A DNA stretch of 64,000 nucleotides from an uncultured Saprospiraceae bacterium. GTDB lineage: Bacteria; Bacteroidota; Bacteroidia; Chitinophagales; Saprospiraceae. The position numbers and the translations under genes were made by a program. Each line of letters begins with the position of its first letter. Position 1 is the stretch's first letter. The stretch lies in NCBI GenBank assembly GCA_937926205.1, contig CALEYL010000059.1, positions 186,001 to 250,000 on the forward strand, written 5' to 3'. Positions 9,023 to 17,148 of the stretch are shown piece after piece. The notes under the pieces were generated by a model. That model was not told the DNA's origin. It saw nothing but the letters and a program-made list of their open reading frames with translations, and ran no database searches.

Positions 9023-9145
9023 ATGAAAGAATCTTCCGTCAACAAATGGCTTAAGCGCATTGGCATTGCCGGGTTTTTATTCTTTTTTATCAAAGGCCTC
9101 GTCTGGATTGCAATTTTAGTTGGCGTCGGAAAATGCGCGTTATAA
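9023..9145 (+). CDS. 40-aa single-TM small protein
   Basis: A very short gene: MKESSVNKWLKRIGIAGF, then a hydrophobic stretch FLFFFIKGLVWIAILVGVG and a KCAL end. A basic N-terminus before a single TM helix is the usual form of bacterial small membrane proteins. It starts 34 bp after the sugar transferase and ends 22 bp before the next gene, and it is the only frame that fills this gap neatly. Function unknown; it may be a regulator or assembly factor of the membrane enzyme upstream. Confidence 0.6.
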   Translation: MKESSVNKWLKRIGIAGFLFFFIKGLVWIAILVGVGKCAL

Positions 9146-9167
9146 AGAAGCCGACAAAGGTTTATCC

Positions 9168-10172
9168 ATGAAAATACATTCGCTGATTCCTGCTTTTTTG
9201 TTTCCCACCATTACTTTGTTTGTGCCGATGGCAGCGGCAATGGCTCAGCTACCCATTTCGTTCCGCAATCCTTCCTTCGAGGACAGGCCTGATTTTGGCA
9301 AGCCGCCGGCAGGATGGTTTTATTGCGGGAAAATCGGAGAAACGCCCCCCGATGTACATCCCGGCGAATTCTATGGCGTAAATACGCCCCCTAAAGACGG
9401 ACAAACTTATGTTGGAATGGTTACCCGGGATAATGGAACAGCAGAACAGTTGGGACAGCGTCTTGAAGAACCGATTGTGCCGGGGCAGTGTTATGCCTTT
9501 CGTATTTTTGCAGCACGCTCTGAGAAATACTTAAGTGTAAGCCGGAAGACAGGCCAACCTGCTCAATATACTTTGCCCCTTAAGTTGGCGATTTTGGGAG
9601 CGTACCGGCATTGCGAGCCCTCAGCGGTGCTGGCTTTGTCAAAGGCTGTGATGGAAACTGAATGGCAGGCTTTCGACTTTATTTTACAGCCTTCTGAAGC
9701 GTTTGACTACCTCATCTTGTCTGCAACTTCCGCCACCGGTGATGCCTACAATGGCAATATCCTGATAGATGCAGCTTCGCCGCTGATACCGTGTTCTTGC
9801 GAGGAAGGGTTGCCAAAATTGGAGCGCGTGGGCTTTCCAAAACTGGAAAATACAAGCCTGCTGAGCTGGATTACCGAGCAACAAAGTCAAATTCGTTTTG
9901 ACGCAAATACCGGATACATGGAACAGCATTTGTTTGAGAGTGAGACTGGTGTGGTGTATTACACGAATCGGTATGTTTGGCAAATCATGCAGTTAATCAA
10001 AAAGAATTCCGGAGCGAAGTTGAAAATTGAATACCAGCCTTCTTTCTTCCTGCCTGCATATAAATTGGCGATGCAAACTGCGCTCGAAGAAAGCGGTCTC
10101 CCCAAAAAGAACTATCAGTTTAAAGCCAGACCTGCGATGGAGCAAATGTTTAAAGTAATTGTTAAGGAGTAA
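9168..10172 (+). CDS. Exported protein with carbohydrate-binding-like domain, unknown function
   Basis: A 334-aa protein. The ATG at 9168 gives a signal peptide, MKIHSLIPAFLFPTITLFVP ending near AMAQ; the upstream TTG at 9120 overlaps the 40-aa gene and is not favoured. Residues ~28-210 have the pattern of a jelly-roll (NPSFEDRPDFGKPPAGWFYCG, GQTYVGMVTRDNGTAEQLGQ, CYAFRIFAARS, ILIDAASPL), which is common in PKD- and T9SS-associated proteins of this group. The C-terminal ~100 residues (LLSWITEQQSQIRFDANTGYM onward) are a separate alpha/beta part that resembles a degenerate OmpA-like or periplasmic domain. No sorting tail seen. Confidence 0.8.
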   Translation: MKIHSLIPAFLFPTITLFVPMAAAMAQLPISFRNPSFEDRPDFGKPPAGWFYCGKIGETPPDVHPGEFYGVNTPPKDGQTYVGMVTRDNGTAEQLGQRLEEPIVPGQCYAFRIFAARSEKYLSVSRKTGQPAQYTLPLKLAILGAYRHCEPSAVLALSKAVMETEWQAFDFILQPSEAFDYLILSATSATGDAYNGNILIDAASPLIPCSCEEGLPKLERVGFPKLENTSLLSWITEQQSQIRFDANTGYMEQHLFESETGVVYYTNRYVWQIMQLIKKNSGAKLKIEYQPSFFLPAYKLAMQTALEESGLPKKNYQFKARPAMEQMFKVIVKE

Positions 10173-10216
10173 TATGAGGTTTTAAGCGCCGTTTCTGATA
10201 TTAAACAGAACCTCTT

Positions 10217-10957
10217 ATGAAAAAAAACACGAGCTGCATTGCTGCCATACCATTGCTAATACTGTTCTGCGCTGGCGCGATTAACTCTCAGGAAGTAAGC
10301 CCTTCTCAGTGGTTGAGTGTGAACCTGACTGCTTTTCTGAGTTCAGAAAATGCAGGTTACCGAATTCCCGCAACGATCAATGGTGGTAGCGAGTTAATGT
10401 ACGATTTGAACACAACTAACTTCATTAATCCGGGCATCGCTTTCCGAAAAATCAAAAAAAACAACTGGTTTGAAGAGTACGCGTTGACGGCCATTAGCCT
10501 GCAAAAGCAAAATGATGTGCTCCTGGTCAAGGAAGATCAAGGCATCACAGAACCTTTATCAGGAAGTAACAAACGCGCTTTTGCGCTTTGGCTGAGATAT
10601 GAATATGGCAAGTGGTTTAGTAAAGGGGAAGGGCAAAAGATACACTATGGCCTCGGTCTTGGCCTTGATCCTTTCATTTTGATTGACCGAATCGTTCCTG
10701 CCACCTCTGCTACCTTTCCCTTTAAAGCTGAACGTATCGGTGCAGAAGTGCGCTTTATTCCAAGAATAGGCTATCAAATTTCTCCTAAAATGCTGCTCGA
10801 ACTGAAAGTTCCCGTTCGCCTGAACAAGACTTATGCAGAACATACAGTACTGGAAAACCCGGTGCTGGGCGATAAAGAAAGAATGGAACGCCAAATAATT
10901 AGTGAATGGGGTATTGGAGGCCTGCAGTGTGCATTAGGGCTGAATATCAGACTCTAA
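10217..10957 (+). CDS. Putative outer-membrane beta-barrel protein, 246 aa
   Basis: Signal peptide (MKKNTSCIAAIPLLILFCAGAINS, cleavage near NS-Q). The mature part alternates polar and hydrophobic residues: YALTAISLQKQ, FALWLRYEYGKWF, KIHYGLGLGLDPFIL, AEVRFIPRIGYQI, MLLELKVPVRLNKTY, ending CALGLNIRL. That is consistent with an 8-10 stranded outer-membrane barrel. It starts 44 bp after the preceding exported protein, on the same strand, and converges with the next gene (2-bp gap). No specific family recognised. Confidence 0.75.
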   Translation: MKKNTSCIAAIPLLILFCAGAINSQEVSPSQWLSVNLTAFLSSENAGYRIPATINGGSELMYDLNTTNFINPGIAFRKIKKNNWFEEYALTAISLQKQNDVLLVKEDQGITEPLSGSNKRAFALWLRYEYGKWFSKGEGQKIHYGLGLGLDPFILIDRIVPATSATFPFKAERIGAEVRFIPRIGYQISPKMLLELKVPVRLNKTYAEHTVLENPVLGDKERMERQIISEWGIGGLQCALGLNIRL

Positions 10958-10959
10958 AG

Positions 10960-11343
10960 TTATTCACGCTTCAGTCCGTCGCTTAGTTTTCCTTCTTTGC
11001 GCTCTACTTCCTGCACTTCACCCAGGCGGAATTTGACCGGAAATTTGACTGCTTTTTCCAACTGAACGTCCAACTTGCAGAACAAGCCCAGGTCACAGTA
11101 GCGCCATGCTTTTGGCGCTGCCCCAACCGTCAGGTAGGCCTTAAGGGCAGGGTAGGAGGGGGCGGTGGAAGATGCGACCGACTGGAAAAGCCCTGCCTGT
11201 GGCTTTAAAGGAAGGCTCAATACTGCTTCCTGCGTTTCAGAACGCAATTCCGGAATGGATTTTCCGGTCAGCCGATTGCTGTTTTGGCCATGGGCCGAGA
11301 TCGCAACAAAAAGGGCCGCTACGCAAAAAATCCAATATTTCAT
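10960..11343 (-). CDS. Small exported protein, unknown
   Basis: A 127-aa protein starting at the ATG 11343 (MKYWIFCVAALFVAISAHGQ), which gives a clean signal peptide ending AHG-Q; two upstream in-frame starts would disrupt it. The mature part includes PSYPALKAYLTVGAAPKAWRYCDLGLFCKLDVQLEKAVKFPVKFRLGEVQEVE. This is the kind of short beta-rich segment found in Saprospiria proteins next to outer-membrane components. It lies 56 bp downstream of pyrH on the same strand but carries no link to UMP metabolism. Confidence 0.75.
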   Translation of the reverse strand: MKYWIFCVAALFVAISAHGQNSNRLTGKSIPELRSETQEAVLSLPLKPQAGLFQSVASSTAPSYPALKAYLTVGAAPKAWRYCDLGLFCKLDVQLEKAVKFPVKFRLGEVQEVERKEGKLSDGLKRE

Positions 11344-11399
11344 GGTTCGGAAAGCTGTGTACATAGAAAGAGTACACAAAAAAATGCCTTTTGTTCAAA

Positions 11400-12113
11400 T
11401 TAATCCCTCACCAGTGTTCCGATATTCTCTCCTTTTACAATCCGAAACAAATTTCCGTCTTTATTAATGTCGAAAACAATGATGGGCAGGTTGTTTTCCT
11501 GGCAGAGTGTGAATGCAGTCATGTCCATGACACCGAGCCCCATGCTGATGACTTTGGCGAAGGAGATTTGGTCAAATTTTACAGCACTGGGATCTTTTTC
11601 CGGATCGGCAGAATAGACGCCGTCTACGCGGGTTCCTTTGAGAATGACATCGGCATTGATCTCATTGGCACGAAGGGCGGCAGCTGAATCGGTTGTAAAG
11701 TAAGGGCTGCCTGTACCTGCTGAAAAAATAACCACCCGGCCCTTTTCCAGGTGGCGAATTGCCCGACGCCGGATGTACGGTTCTGCTATCTGCTTCATTT
11801 CCACAGCAGAAATCAGGCGGGTATAGATGCCCAGGCCCTCGAGCGAACTTTGCAGTGCCATGCCGTTAATGACGGTAGCGAGCATACCCATGTAGTCGCC
11901 TTGCACGCGTTCGATCCCGGATGCTTCGGCCTGGAGACCGCGAAAAATATTACCGCCTCCGATAACGACAGCTACCTCAACGTTCAGATCAACGAGCTGC
12001 TTGATCTCGGCTGCATAGTGATGAACCATTTCTGCAGAAATACCGAAGGATTGGTCCCCCATCAGGGATTCGCCGCTGAGTTTGAGCAGTACTCTTTTGA
12101 ATTTCAAGGCCAT
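11400..12113 (-). CDS. pyrH: UMP kinase (uridylate kinase)
   Basis: A 237-aa cytosolic amino-acid-kinase-fold enzyme that phosphorylates UMP to UDP with ATP, feeding pyrimidine nucleotide and RNA synthesis. Typical motifs: KFKRVLLKLSGESLMG at residues 4-19, VAVVIGGGNIFRG (nucleotide and UMP binding), DYMGMLATVINGMALQ, and ILKGTRVDGVYSADPEKDP. Full length. It is the last gene of the rplM-rpsI-rpsB-tsf-pyrH block but is separated from tsf by a terminator and two hairpins (12148-12263), so it probably also has its own promoter. The usual next gene, frr, is not found downstream. Confidence 0.98.
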   Translation of the reverse strand: MALKFKRVLLKLSGESLMGDQSFGISAEMVHHYAAEIKQLVDLNVEVAVVIGGGNIFRGLQAEASGIERVQGDYMGMLATVINGMALQSSLEGLGIYTRLISAVEMKQIAEPYIRRRAIRHLEKGRVVIFSAGTGSPYFTTDSAAALRANEINADVILKGTRVDGVYSADPEKDPSAVKFDQISFAKVISMGLGVMDMTAFTLCQENNLPIIVFDINKDGNLFRIVKGENIGTLVRD

Positions 12114-12147
12114 TTGAAAGAGAGTTTTTAATCGCTGTAAAGAGGTG

Positions 12148-12165
12148 ACACCTTTTGAAAGGTGT
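12148..12165. repeat. Perfect palindrome upstream of pyrH
   Basis: ACACCTTT-TG-AAAGGTGT, an 8-bp inverted repeat. It shares the word ACACCTTT with the neighbouring hairpin at 12186-12218. It lies 35 bp upstream of the pyrH start codon, so it could be an operator or a leader hairpin. Confidence 0.55.
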
Positions 12166-12185
12166 TAACTTCTGTTGTTTTCTCA

Positions 12186-12218
12186 AAAGTTGACACTATT
12201 CCAAAAGGTGTCAACTTT
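12186..12218. repeat. Inverted repeat AAAGTTGACAC / GTGTCAACTTT
   Basis: A perfect 11-bp stem (12186-12196 and 12208-12218) with an 11-nt loop. It lies between the tsf terminator and the pyrH start, next to the 12148 palindrome. It may be a regulatory operator or a dispersed intergenic repeat. Confidence 0.6.
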
Positions 12219-12230
12219 ACATAAAAGGCA

Positions 12231-12263
12231 AAAAAAAGGCGAATTAGATGACTAATTCGCCTT
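12231..12263 (-). terminator. Intrinsic terminator after tsf
   Basis: Perfect 12-bp stem AAGGCGAATTAG / CTAATTCGCCTT with a 4-nt loop. On the minus strand it is followed by a run of seven T (within 12231-12237). It lies 9 bp past the tsf stop codon. Confidence 0.88.
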
Positions 12264-12272
12264 AGAAAATTT

Positions 12273-13112
12273 TTAGCCGAGGGCCACGTGTCGGAAACCC
12301 GTTGCGGTCAGTTCTTTATCAATGCTTTTCAGGTAAGAGGCAACCGTCATGCTGCCATCTTTAACAAACTGCTGATTCAGCAGGGTGCTTTCCTGATAGA
12401 ATTTATTCAGTTTACCTGTTGCGATTCTTTCGAGCATCTCTTCAGGTTTCCCTTCGTTACGAGCTTGCTCTTTTCCGATTTCGATTTCTTTCTGAATGAT
12501 AGAAGGATCTACATCGTCTTTATCCAGGGCTACAGGCTTCATAGCAGCAACCTGCATGGCGATATCACGACCGGCATCATAAAAAGCTGCGTCTGATTTG
12601 CTCAGACCAACCAGTACACCGGCCTTATGGCCCATGTGGATGTAAGGCGCTACTTGTTCAGCTTCGAGCTTTTCGTAAGCAGAGAGTTCCACTTTTTCAC
12701 CGATAACACCTACCTGCTCTGTGACTTTTTCGCCCACGGTGATGCCGTCGAAAGGCAGTGCCAGCAATGCCTCAAGGTCTGCTGGAAAATTTTCCAGAGC
12801 GATGTTGGCAAATTGTCTGGTCAGTGCAACGAATTCTTCGTTTTTCGATACGAAATCCGTTTCACAGCTCAGGCGCACGATGATACCGCGCTTATGATCA
12901 TCAGAAACCAGGGCCAGGACACAGCCTTCTTTCGCTTCGCGATCCGCGCGTTTTACGGATAGTTTCTGACCTTTTTTACGAAGCAGTTCAATGGCTTTTT
13001 CAAAATCACCTTCAGCTTCAGACAGGGCCTGGCGGCAGTCCATCATACCTGAACCCGTCATATCACGCAATTTTTTGACGTCGGCAGCTGAAATCACTTT
13101 TTCTACGCTCAT
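12273..13112 (-). CDS. tsf: Translation elongation factor Ts
   Basis: A 279-aa cytosolic factor that exchanges GDP for GTP on EF-Tu. The N-terminal UBA-like part contains ISAADVKKLRDMTGSGMMDCRQAL. The next segment contains the EF-Tu-contact motif ETDFVSKNEEF, preceded by IIVRLSC. The conserved MHIGHKAG-like motif appears as IHMGHKAGVLVG. The ATG at 13112 (MSVEKVISAADVK) matches the family; the longer in-frame start 66 bp upstream is not favoured. Located 92 bp after rpsB on the same strand, the classical rpsB-tsf pair. It ends with a strong terminator. Confidence 0.98.
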   Translation of the reverse strand: MSVEKVISAADVKKLRDMTGSGMMDCRQALSEAEGDFEKAIELLRKKGQKLSVKRADREAKEGCVLALVSDDHKRGIIVRLSCETDFVSKNEEFVALTRQFANIALENFPADLEALLALPFDGITVGEKVTEQVGVIGEKVELSAYEKLEAEQVAPYIHMGHKAGVLVGLSKSDAAFYDAGRDIAMQVAAMKPVALDKDDVDPSIIQKEIEIGKEQARNEGKPEEMLERIATGKLNKFYQESTLLNQQFVKDGSMTVASYLKSIDKELTATGFRHVALG

Positions 13113-13204
13113 GATTATTGTATTGATGAGGATTTGAGTATCAGTCCCGGGTTTAGTCGGGACAGGATTCAATGCCAAAAGCGCGAATCCCGCATTTTTG
13201 TTTA

Positions 13205-13930
13205 TTAAACTTCAGCTCCGGATGTCGCTTCGCCTTTAATTTGCTTACGCTCCTCCATACCTTCGCGAATGGCCTGAACCATATAGTTGGTAATGATGGA
13301 GATGGATTTAGAAGCGTCATCGTTGCCTGGAATGGCATAATCCACCAGGTTCGGATCTGAATTGGTGTCTACAATTCCGAAAGTACGAACGCCAAGACGG
13401 CGCGACTCAGCCAGTGCGATGTGCTCGTGCTGGATGTCAACGATGAATATAGCTGCAGGAAGGCGATTCAGGTTGGCGATACCACCCAGAACGCGGTCGA
13501 GTTTGCCATGTTCACGCGTTAATGTGAGGCGTTCTTTTTTGGTGATGCTCGAAAGCGTACCATCTGCCAGCATGCGCTCAAGGTTGGTCATTTTTTTGAC
13601 CGAACGGCGGATCGTGGAAAAGTTGGTCATCATACCACCCAACCAGCGATCGGTGACATAAGGCATGCCCACACTGTTTGCAGCAGCAGCAACAATGTCA
13701 CGCGCCTGCTTTTTTGTGGCAACAAAAAGGATTTTTCTGCCTGATTTTGCAATCTGGCGCATCGCGTTTGCTGCGCGGTCCATAGACTCCAGGGTGCGGT
13801 TCAGGTCAATGATGTGGATACCTTTGCGCTCCATGAAAATATAAGGCGCCATTTTCGGGTTCCACTTTTTCTTCAGGTGACCGAAGTGTACGCCGGCGTC
13901 CAATAATTCTTTATAAGTGATCTTTTCCAT
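13205..13930 (-). CDS. rpsB: 30S ribosomal protein S2
   Basis: A 241-aa small-subunit protein. Typical motifs: LLDAGVHFGHLKKKWNPKM at the N-terminus, YIFMERKGIHIIDL, ILFVATKKQARDIV, PYVTDRWLGGMMTNFSTI, and the distal LGVRTFGIVDTNSDPNLVDYAIPGNDD. The length is normal. Gene order rplM-rpsI-rpsB-tsf is a widespread Bacteroidota arrangement; the gap from rpsI is 74 bp. Confidence 0.98.
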   Translation of the reverse strand: MEKITYKELLDAGVHFGHLKKKWNPKMAPYIFMERKGIHIIDLNRTLESMDRAANAMRQIAKSGRKILFVATKKQARDIVAAAANSVGMPYVTDRWLGGMMTNFSTIRRSVKKMTNLERMLADGTLSSITKKERLTLTREHGKLDRVLGGIANLNRLPAAIFIVDIQHEHIALAESRRLGVRTFGIVDTNSDPNLVDYAIPGNDDASKSISIITNYMVQAIREGMEERKQIKGEATSGAEV

Positions 13931-14004
13931 GTTGTTAGATTTTGCAGCCCGCTGCCTATACGGTTAAGTACAAGGTCCGCAGACAAGACCAAACCAAAGG
14001 GTGG

Positions 14005-14391
14005 TTAACGCTTGCTGAACTGGAAGCTCTTTCTTGCTTTTGGTTTACCATATTTTTTGCGTTCTACCTCGCGGGCATCGCGGGTAAGGAACTTACGCTC
14101 CTTCAGTGGTGCGCGGAAATCAGCGTTGAGTTTTACCAAAGCGCGTGAAATTCCCATTCTGACTGCTTCAGACTGGCCTTTATAACCACCGCCAACAACC
14201 CTTACTTTAAGGTCGTAGATGCTCATGGCTTCAACCGTTTCGAATGGCGATACGATATTGGCCTGAATGTGCGGTTGAGGGAAGTAATCCTTGTAGTCTT
14301 TTCCGTTGATTGCGATTTTACCTTCACCCTTGGTCAGGTAAATGCGCGCTACGGATGCTTTTCTTCTGCCAATGGCATTGATCATTTCCAT
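14005..14391 (-). CDS. rpsI: 30S ribosomal protein S9
   Basis: A 128-aa small-subunit protein whose C-terminal tail reaches the decoding-site tRNA. It begins MEMINAIGRRKASVARIYL and contains GGGYKGQSEAVRMGISRALV and FLTRDAREVERKKYGKPKAR. It ends in the hallmark basic tail RKSFQFSKR. It follows rplM with a 55-bp gap in the usual L13-S9 pair. Confidence 0.98.
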   Translation of the reverse strand: MEMINAIGRRKASVARIYLTKGEGKIAINGKDYKDYFPQPHIQANIVSPFETVEAMSIYDLKVRVVGGGYKGQSEAVRMGISRALVKLNADFRAPLKERKFLTRDAREVERKKYGKPKARKSFQFSKR

Positions 14392-14446
14392 ATTCGGTAC
14401 AACATTTGAATATAAATTGCCGGAGGACTAAGCCCGGGGCAGTTTT

Positions 14447-14890
14447 TTAGAAATTGAATGGTTCGGGTTTTTGAGCCTGGTGCGGGTGCTCCGAGCCTTC
14501 ATACACGAACAGTTTCTTGTACATGGCATTGCCCAGTTTTGTTTTAGGCAGCATACCTTTGACCGCAGCTTCAATCACTGCAAATGGCTTTTTAGCATGC
14601 AGGACTTTGGCTTTTGTAAGCTTCAGACCACCCGGGTAACCGGAGTACTGCTTGTATTCTTTGTCGTCCCACTTTTCTCCGGTGAAACGAACTTTGTCTG
14701 CGTTGAGAACAATCACGTAATCTCCACAGTCAACGTGAGGCGTGAAAGAGGTTTTGTGCTTGCCGCGGAGAACGTGAGCAATGCGGGTTGCAAGACGGCC
14801 TACCACCTCGCCTTCCGCGTCTATCACGAACCATTTGCGGTCCACCGTTTCCTTCTTCGCCGATTGCGTTTTATAGCTTAAAGTATTCAC
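14447..14890 (-). CDS. rplM: 50S ribosomal protein L13
   Basis: A 147-aa large-subunit protein. Motifs: WFVIDAEGEVVGRLATRIAHVLRGKHK, CGDYVIVLNADKVRFTGEKW, YSGYPGGLK, and AVKGMLPKTKLGNAM near the end with VYEGSEHPHQAQKP. The start codon is GTG (14888-14890), giving MNTLSYKTQSAKK, which aligns with the usual MDTLSYKT-like beginning in Bacteroidota. It is the first gene of the translation block, with a TACCTTTG promoter element 50 bp upstream. Confidence 0.98.
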   Translation of the reverse strand: MNTLSYKTQSAKKETVDRKWFVIDAEGEVVGRLATRIAHVLRGKHKTSFTPHVDCGDYVIVLNADKVRFTGEKWDDKEYKQYSGYPGGLKLTKAKVLHAKKPFAVIEAAVKGMLPKTKLGNAMYKKLFVYEGSEHPHQAQKPEPFNF

Positions 14891-15229
14891 TTTTTGACGC
14901 TTTTAAATGACTTAAATATACCCTTGTTTTAAAGCGACTGCAAAGGTAGATTCTTTTGTAGAAAAAAAAAGCATTTGCTAAAAAAAGTGCACGAGATTTT
15001 TTACAACCTGCTGAAACACAGTAAAAATTTGTTTCCCAAATTTTCAAGGCAGCACTATTTTTTCATGAACGGACCGGAAACCAGGCGCCTTTGCAGTGTG
15101 GTCTTTCACGATGTAGAATCAGGCGGCTGCAAACGGGCCATTTCGATTTAAAAAATATAAACCAGCTCAAAACCGAAACAATCCCCCCAACGTACTAACT
15201 TGACACCTTAAAATCTGTCAGGCTTTATC
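14891..15229. other. Divergent intergenic region rplM / HD gene
   Basis: 339 bp without a gene. It holds the rplM promoter element (14941-14948) and long A/T runs near 14961-14990 on its upstream side. Nothing structured is evident from ~15000 to 15229, and no clear TAnnTTTG box precedes the HD gene. Confidence 0.5.
14941..14948 (-). promoter_or_regulatory. rplM: -7 element TACCTTTG for the rplM operon
   Basis: On the minus strand the sequence TACCTTTG matches TAnnTTTG, 50 bp upstream of the rplM start. A T-rich tract (about 14960-14970) lies upstream in place of a clear TTTG. This form is typical of Bacteroidota ribosomal protein promoters. Confidence 0.55.
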
Positions 15230-16447
15230 ATGAGCAAATCCAAAATATTCAACGACCCGGTTTATGGTTTTGTCAGTGTTCCTTACGGATTGCTGTTCAA
15301 TTTAGTAGAACATCCGTGGTTTCAACGCCTCCGCCGCATCAAACAGGTCAGCCTGACGCATTTTGTCTATCCCGGCGCTTTGCACACCCGGTTTCACCAT
15401 GCGCTGGGAGCATTACACCTGATGCAGCAAGCCATAGAAGTATTGCGCTCTAAAGGAACATACATTTCAGAACAGGAAGCGGAAGCGGTATCTGCTGCCA
15501 TCCTGCTGCACGACGTCGGACACGGGCCATTTTCACACACGCTGGAAAATACGCTGGTCAAAGCCCATCATGAGGATCTGTCCTTATTATTTATGGAGAA
15601 GTTGAATGAAGTGTTCCACGGCGCTTTAGACATGGCAATCCGGATTTTTTGTGATCAATACCCAAAAAGGTTTCTCCACCAGTTGGTATCGGGGCAATTG
15701 GATATGGATCGCATGGATTACCTCAATCGCGACAGTTTTTTTACCGGGGTTCACGAAGGCGTTATCGGGTATGACCGCATTATTAAAATGCTTGCCGTGC
15801 ACAATGATGAATTGGTTGTGGAAGAAAAAGGGATTTATTCCATTGAAAAATTTCTGATTGCACGCCGGCTGATGTACTGGCAGGTGTATTTGCATAAAAC
15901 AGTGCTGGTTGCAGAACAAATGCTGGTACAAACCCTGCGTCGCGCCAAAGATTTAGTTCGTGTCGGAGAAACAGTGCCTGTTTTTGGCAGTTTGGCTTAT
16001 TTTCTCAACCACGACCTTGCAGCCACCGATTTTGTAACACAGCGCGATGAACTGCTCGAACGGTTTGCCGCTTTGGATGACCACGACATCACTTTTGCCC
16101 TGAAAACGTGGATGACACATCCCGATCCGGTGTTGTCTCACCTGTCATCCAGCCTGGTCAATCGCAAATTGTTCCGTCTGGAATTGCGCAACGAGCCTTT
16201 TGAAGCAGCTTATTTACAGGAAATCAAAGCTAAATTGGCGCTAAGCTGGCCCGAAAACGTTTTTCAATATTTTATCCTTCAGGGAAAAGAAACCAACAGT
16301 GCCTATACCGTTGAAATTGAGGAGATAAAAATCCTGTTTAAAACCGGCGTGGTGTTGCCCATGTCCATGATTGCAGATCATGCCGTTTTACCGGGGGTGT
16401 TTACGAAGTATTATTTGGGGTATCCGAAATCAGTTGGCAGTTTTTGA
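15230..16447 (+). CDS. HD-domain phosphohydrolase (dGTPase/YdhJ-like)
   Basis: A 405-aa cytosolic HD-superfamily hydrolase. The metal-binding residues are visible: His in HTRFHHALGALHLM (~55-68), the HD doublet in AAILLHDVGHGPFSHTLE (~88-104), and the downstream Asp in SGQLDMDRMDYLNRDSFFTGV (~158-178). This is the COG1078 type, annotated as an HD-superfamily phosphohydrolase related to dGTP triphosphohydrolases and SAMHD1. It probably hydrolyses (d)NTPs, but the substrate is unproven. It is preceded by a 339-bp divergent region and converges with the cobalamin adenosyltransferase gene. Confidence 0.9.
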   Translation: MSKSKIFNDPVYGFVSVPYGLLFNLVEHPWFQRLRRIKQVSLTHFVYPGALHTRFHHALGALHLMQQAIEVLRSKGTYISEQEAEAVSAAILLHDVGHGPFSHTLENTLVKAHHEDLSLLFMEKLNEVFHGALDMAIRIFCDQYPKRFLHQLVSGQLDMDRMDYLNRDSFFTGVHEGVIGYDRIIKMLAVHNDELVVEEKGIYSIEKFLIARRLMYWQVYLHKTVLVAEQMLVQTLRRAKDLVRVGETVPVFGSLAYFLNHDLAATDFVTQRDELLERFAALDDHDITFALKTWMTHPDPVLSHLSSSLVNRKLFRLELRNEPFEAAYLQEIKAKLALSWPENVFQYFILQGKETNSAYTVEIEEIKILFKTGVVLPMSMIADHAVLPGVFTKYYLGYPKSVGSF

Positions 16448-16582
16448 GTTGGCAGTTGGCAGGGGCGTCTTGCTTTCGATGTTCGGCAGTTAGACCCTAT
16501 GAACTGTCCACACAATATCGGCCAGCTTTTCGGTGAGCAAAATCTCAATCCCAGGTATTATGAATCCTGCCAACTGCCAACT
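16447..16582. repeat. Inverted repeat of GGCAGTT words between convergent genes
   Basis: AGTTGGCAGTTGGCAGG (16447-16463) is perfectly complementary to CCTGCCAACTGCCAACT (16566-16582), with ~100 bp between. Another TTGGCAG copy precedes the left arm. It may form a long hairpin at the 3' ends of both genes, or be a short dispersed repeat. Confidence 0.6.
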
Positions 16583-16596
16583 TAGGAACTGCTAAC

Positions 16597-17148
16597 TCAC
16601 TTCCCCGGCGCCCAAACCACTTCCGCAACGCCCAAATCCTGACTCAATTTCCGGGACAATACAAAAAGATAATCAGAAAGACGGTTGAGATAACGGATCA
16701 GCAGGGGATCAACTTCCGATTCGAGGGACAGTGCAACTGTCAGGCGTTCTGCCCGACGACAAACACAACGGGCAATGTGGCAAAAAGACACCGTGGTATG
16801 TCCGCCGGGAAGAATGAAATGCTTTAGGTCTGGCAGGACCTCATTCATGGCGTCGATGGCTTTTTCGAGCGCTTCAACATCCTGATCGTGCAGAGGAGGC
16901 AGAGACATCGGTTTTTCCGGATCTGTGGCTAAGTGAGACCCCAATACAAAAAGACAATCCTGAATGCGTTTAAGCAAGGTTCGGGTTGCTTCATCAGCGG
17001 TGCAATCGCGCACCAGGCCAATGTAGCTGTTGAGTTCGTCTACCGTGCCGTAGGCATCAATGCGGAGGTGGCTTTTAGGGAGGCGTTTGCCGCCAAACAG
17101 GGCTGTTTCTCCTTTGTCGCCGGTTTTGGTATAGATCTTAATCGCCAT
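16597..17148 (-). CDS. PduO-type cob(I)alamin adenosyltransferase
   Basis: A 183-aa cytosolic enzyme that transfers the adenosyl group of ATP to cob(I)alamin to make coenzyme B12. The N-terminal ATP-binding signature is clear: IYTKTGDKGETALFGGKRLPKSH, followed by AYGTVDELNSYIGL. The helical C-terminal part contains FILPGGHTTVSFCHIARCVCRRAERL and YLNRLSDYLFVLSRKL, both characteristic of the PduO/ATR family. Its start overlaps the end of the ABC ATPase gene by 11 bp, so the two are probably cotranscribed although functionally unrelated. No other B12 gene is nearby, which fits a salvage role. Confidence 0.95.
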   Translation of the reverse strand: MAIKIYTKTGDKGETALFGGKRLPKSHLRIDAYGTVDELNSYIGLVRDCTADEATRTLLKRIQDCLFVLGSHLATDPEKPMSLPPLHDQDVEALEKAIDAMNEVLPDLKHFILPGGHTTVSFCHIARCVCRRAERLTVALSLESEVDPLLIRYLNRLSDYLFVLSRKLSQDLGVAEVVWAPGK

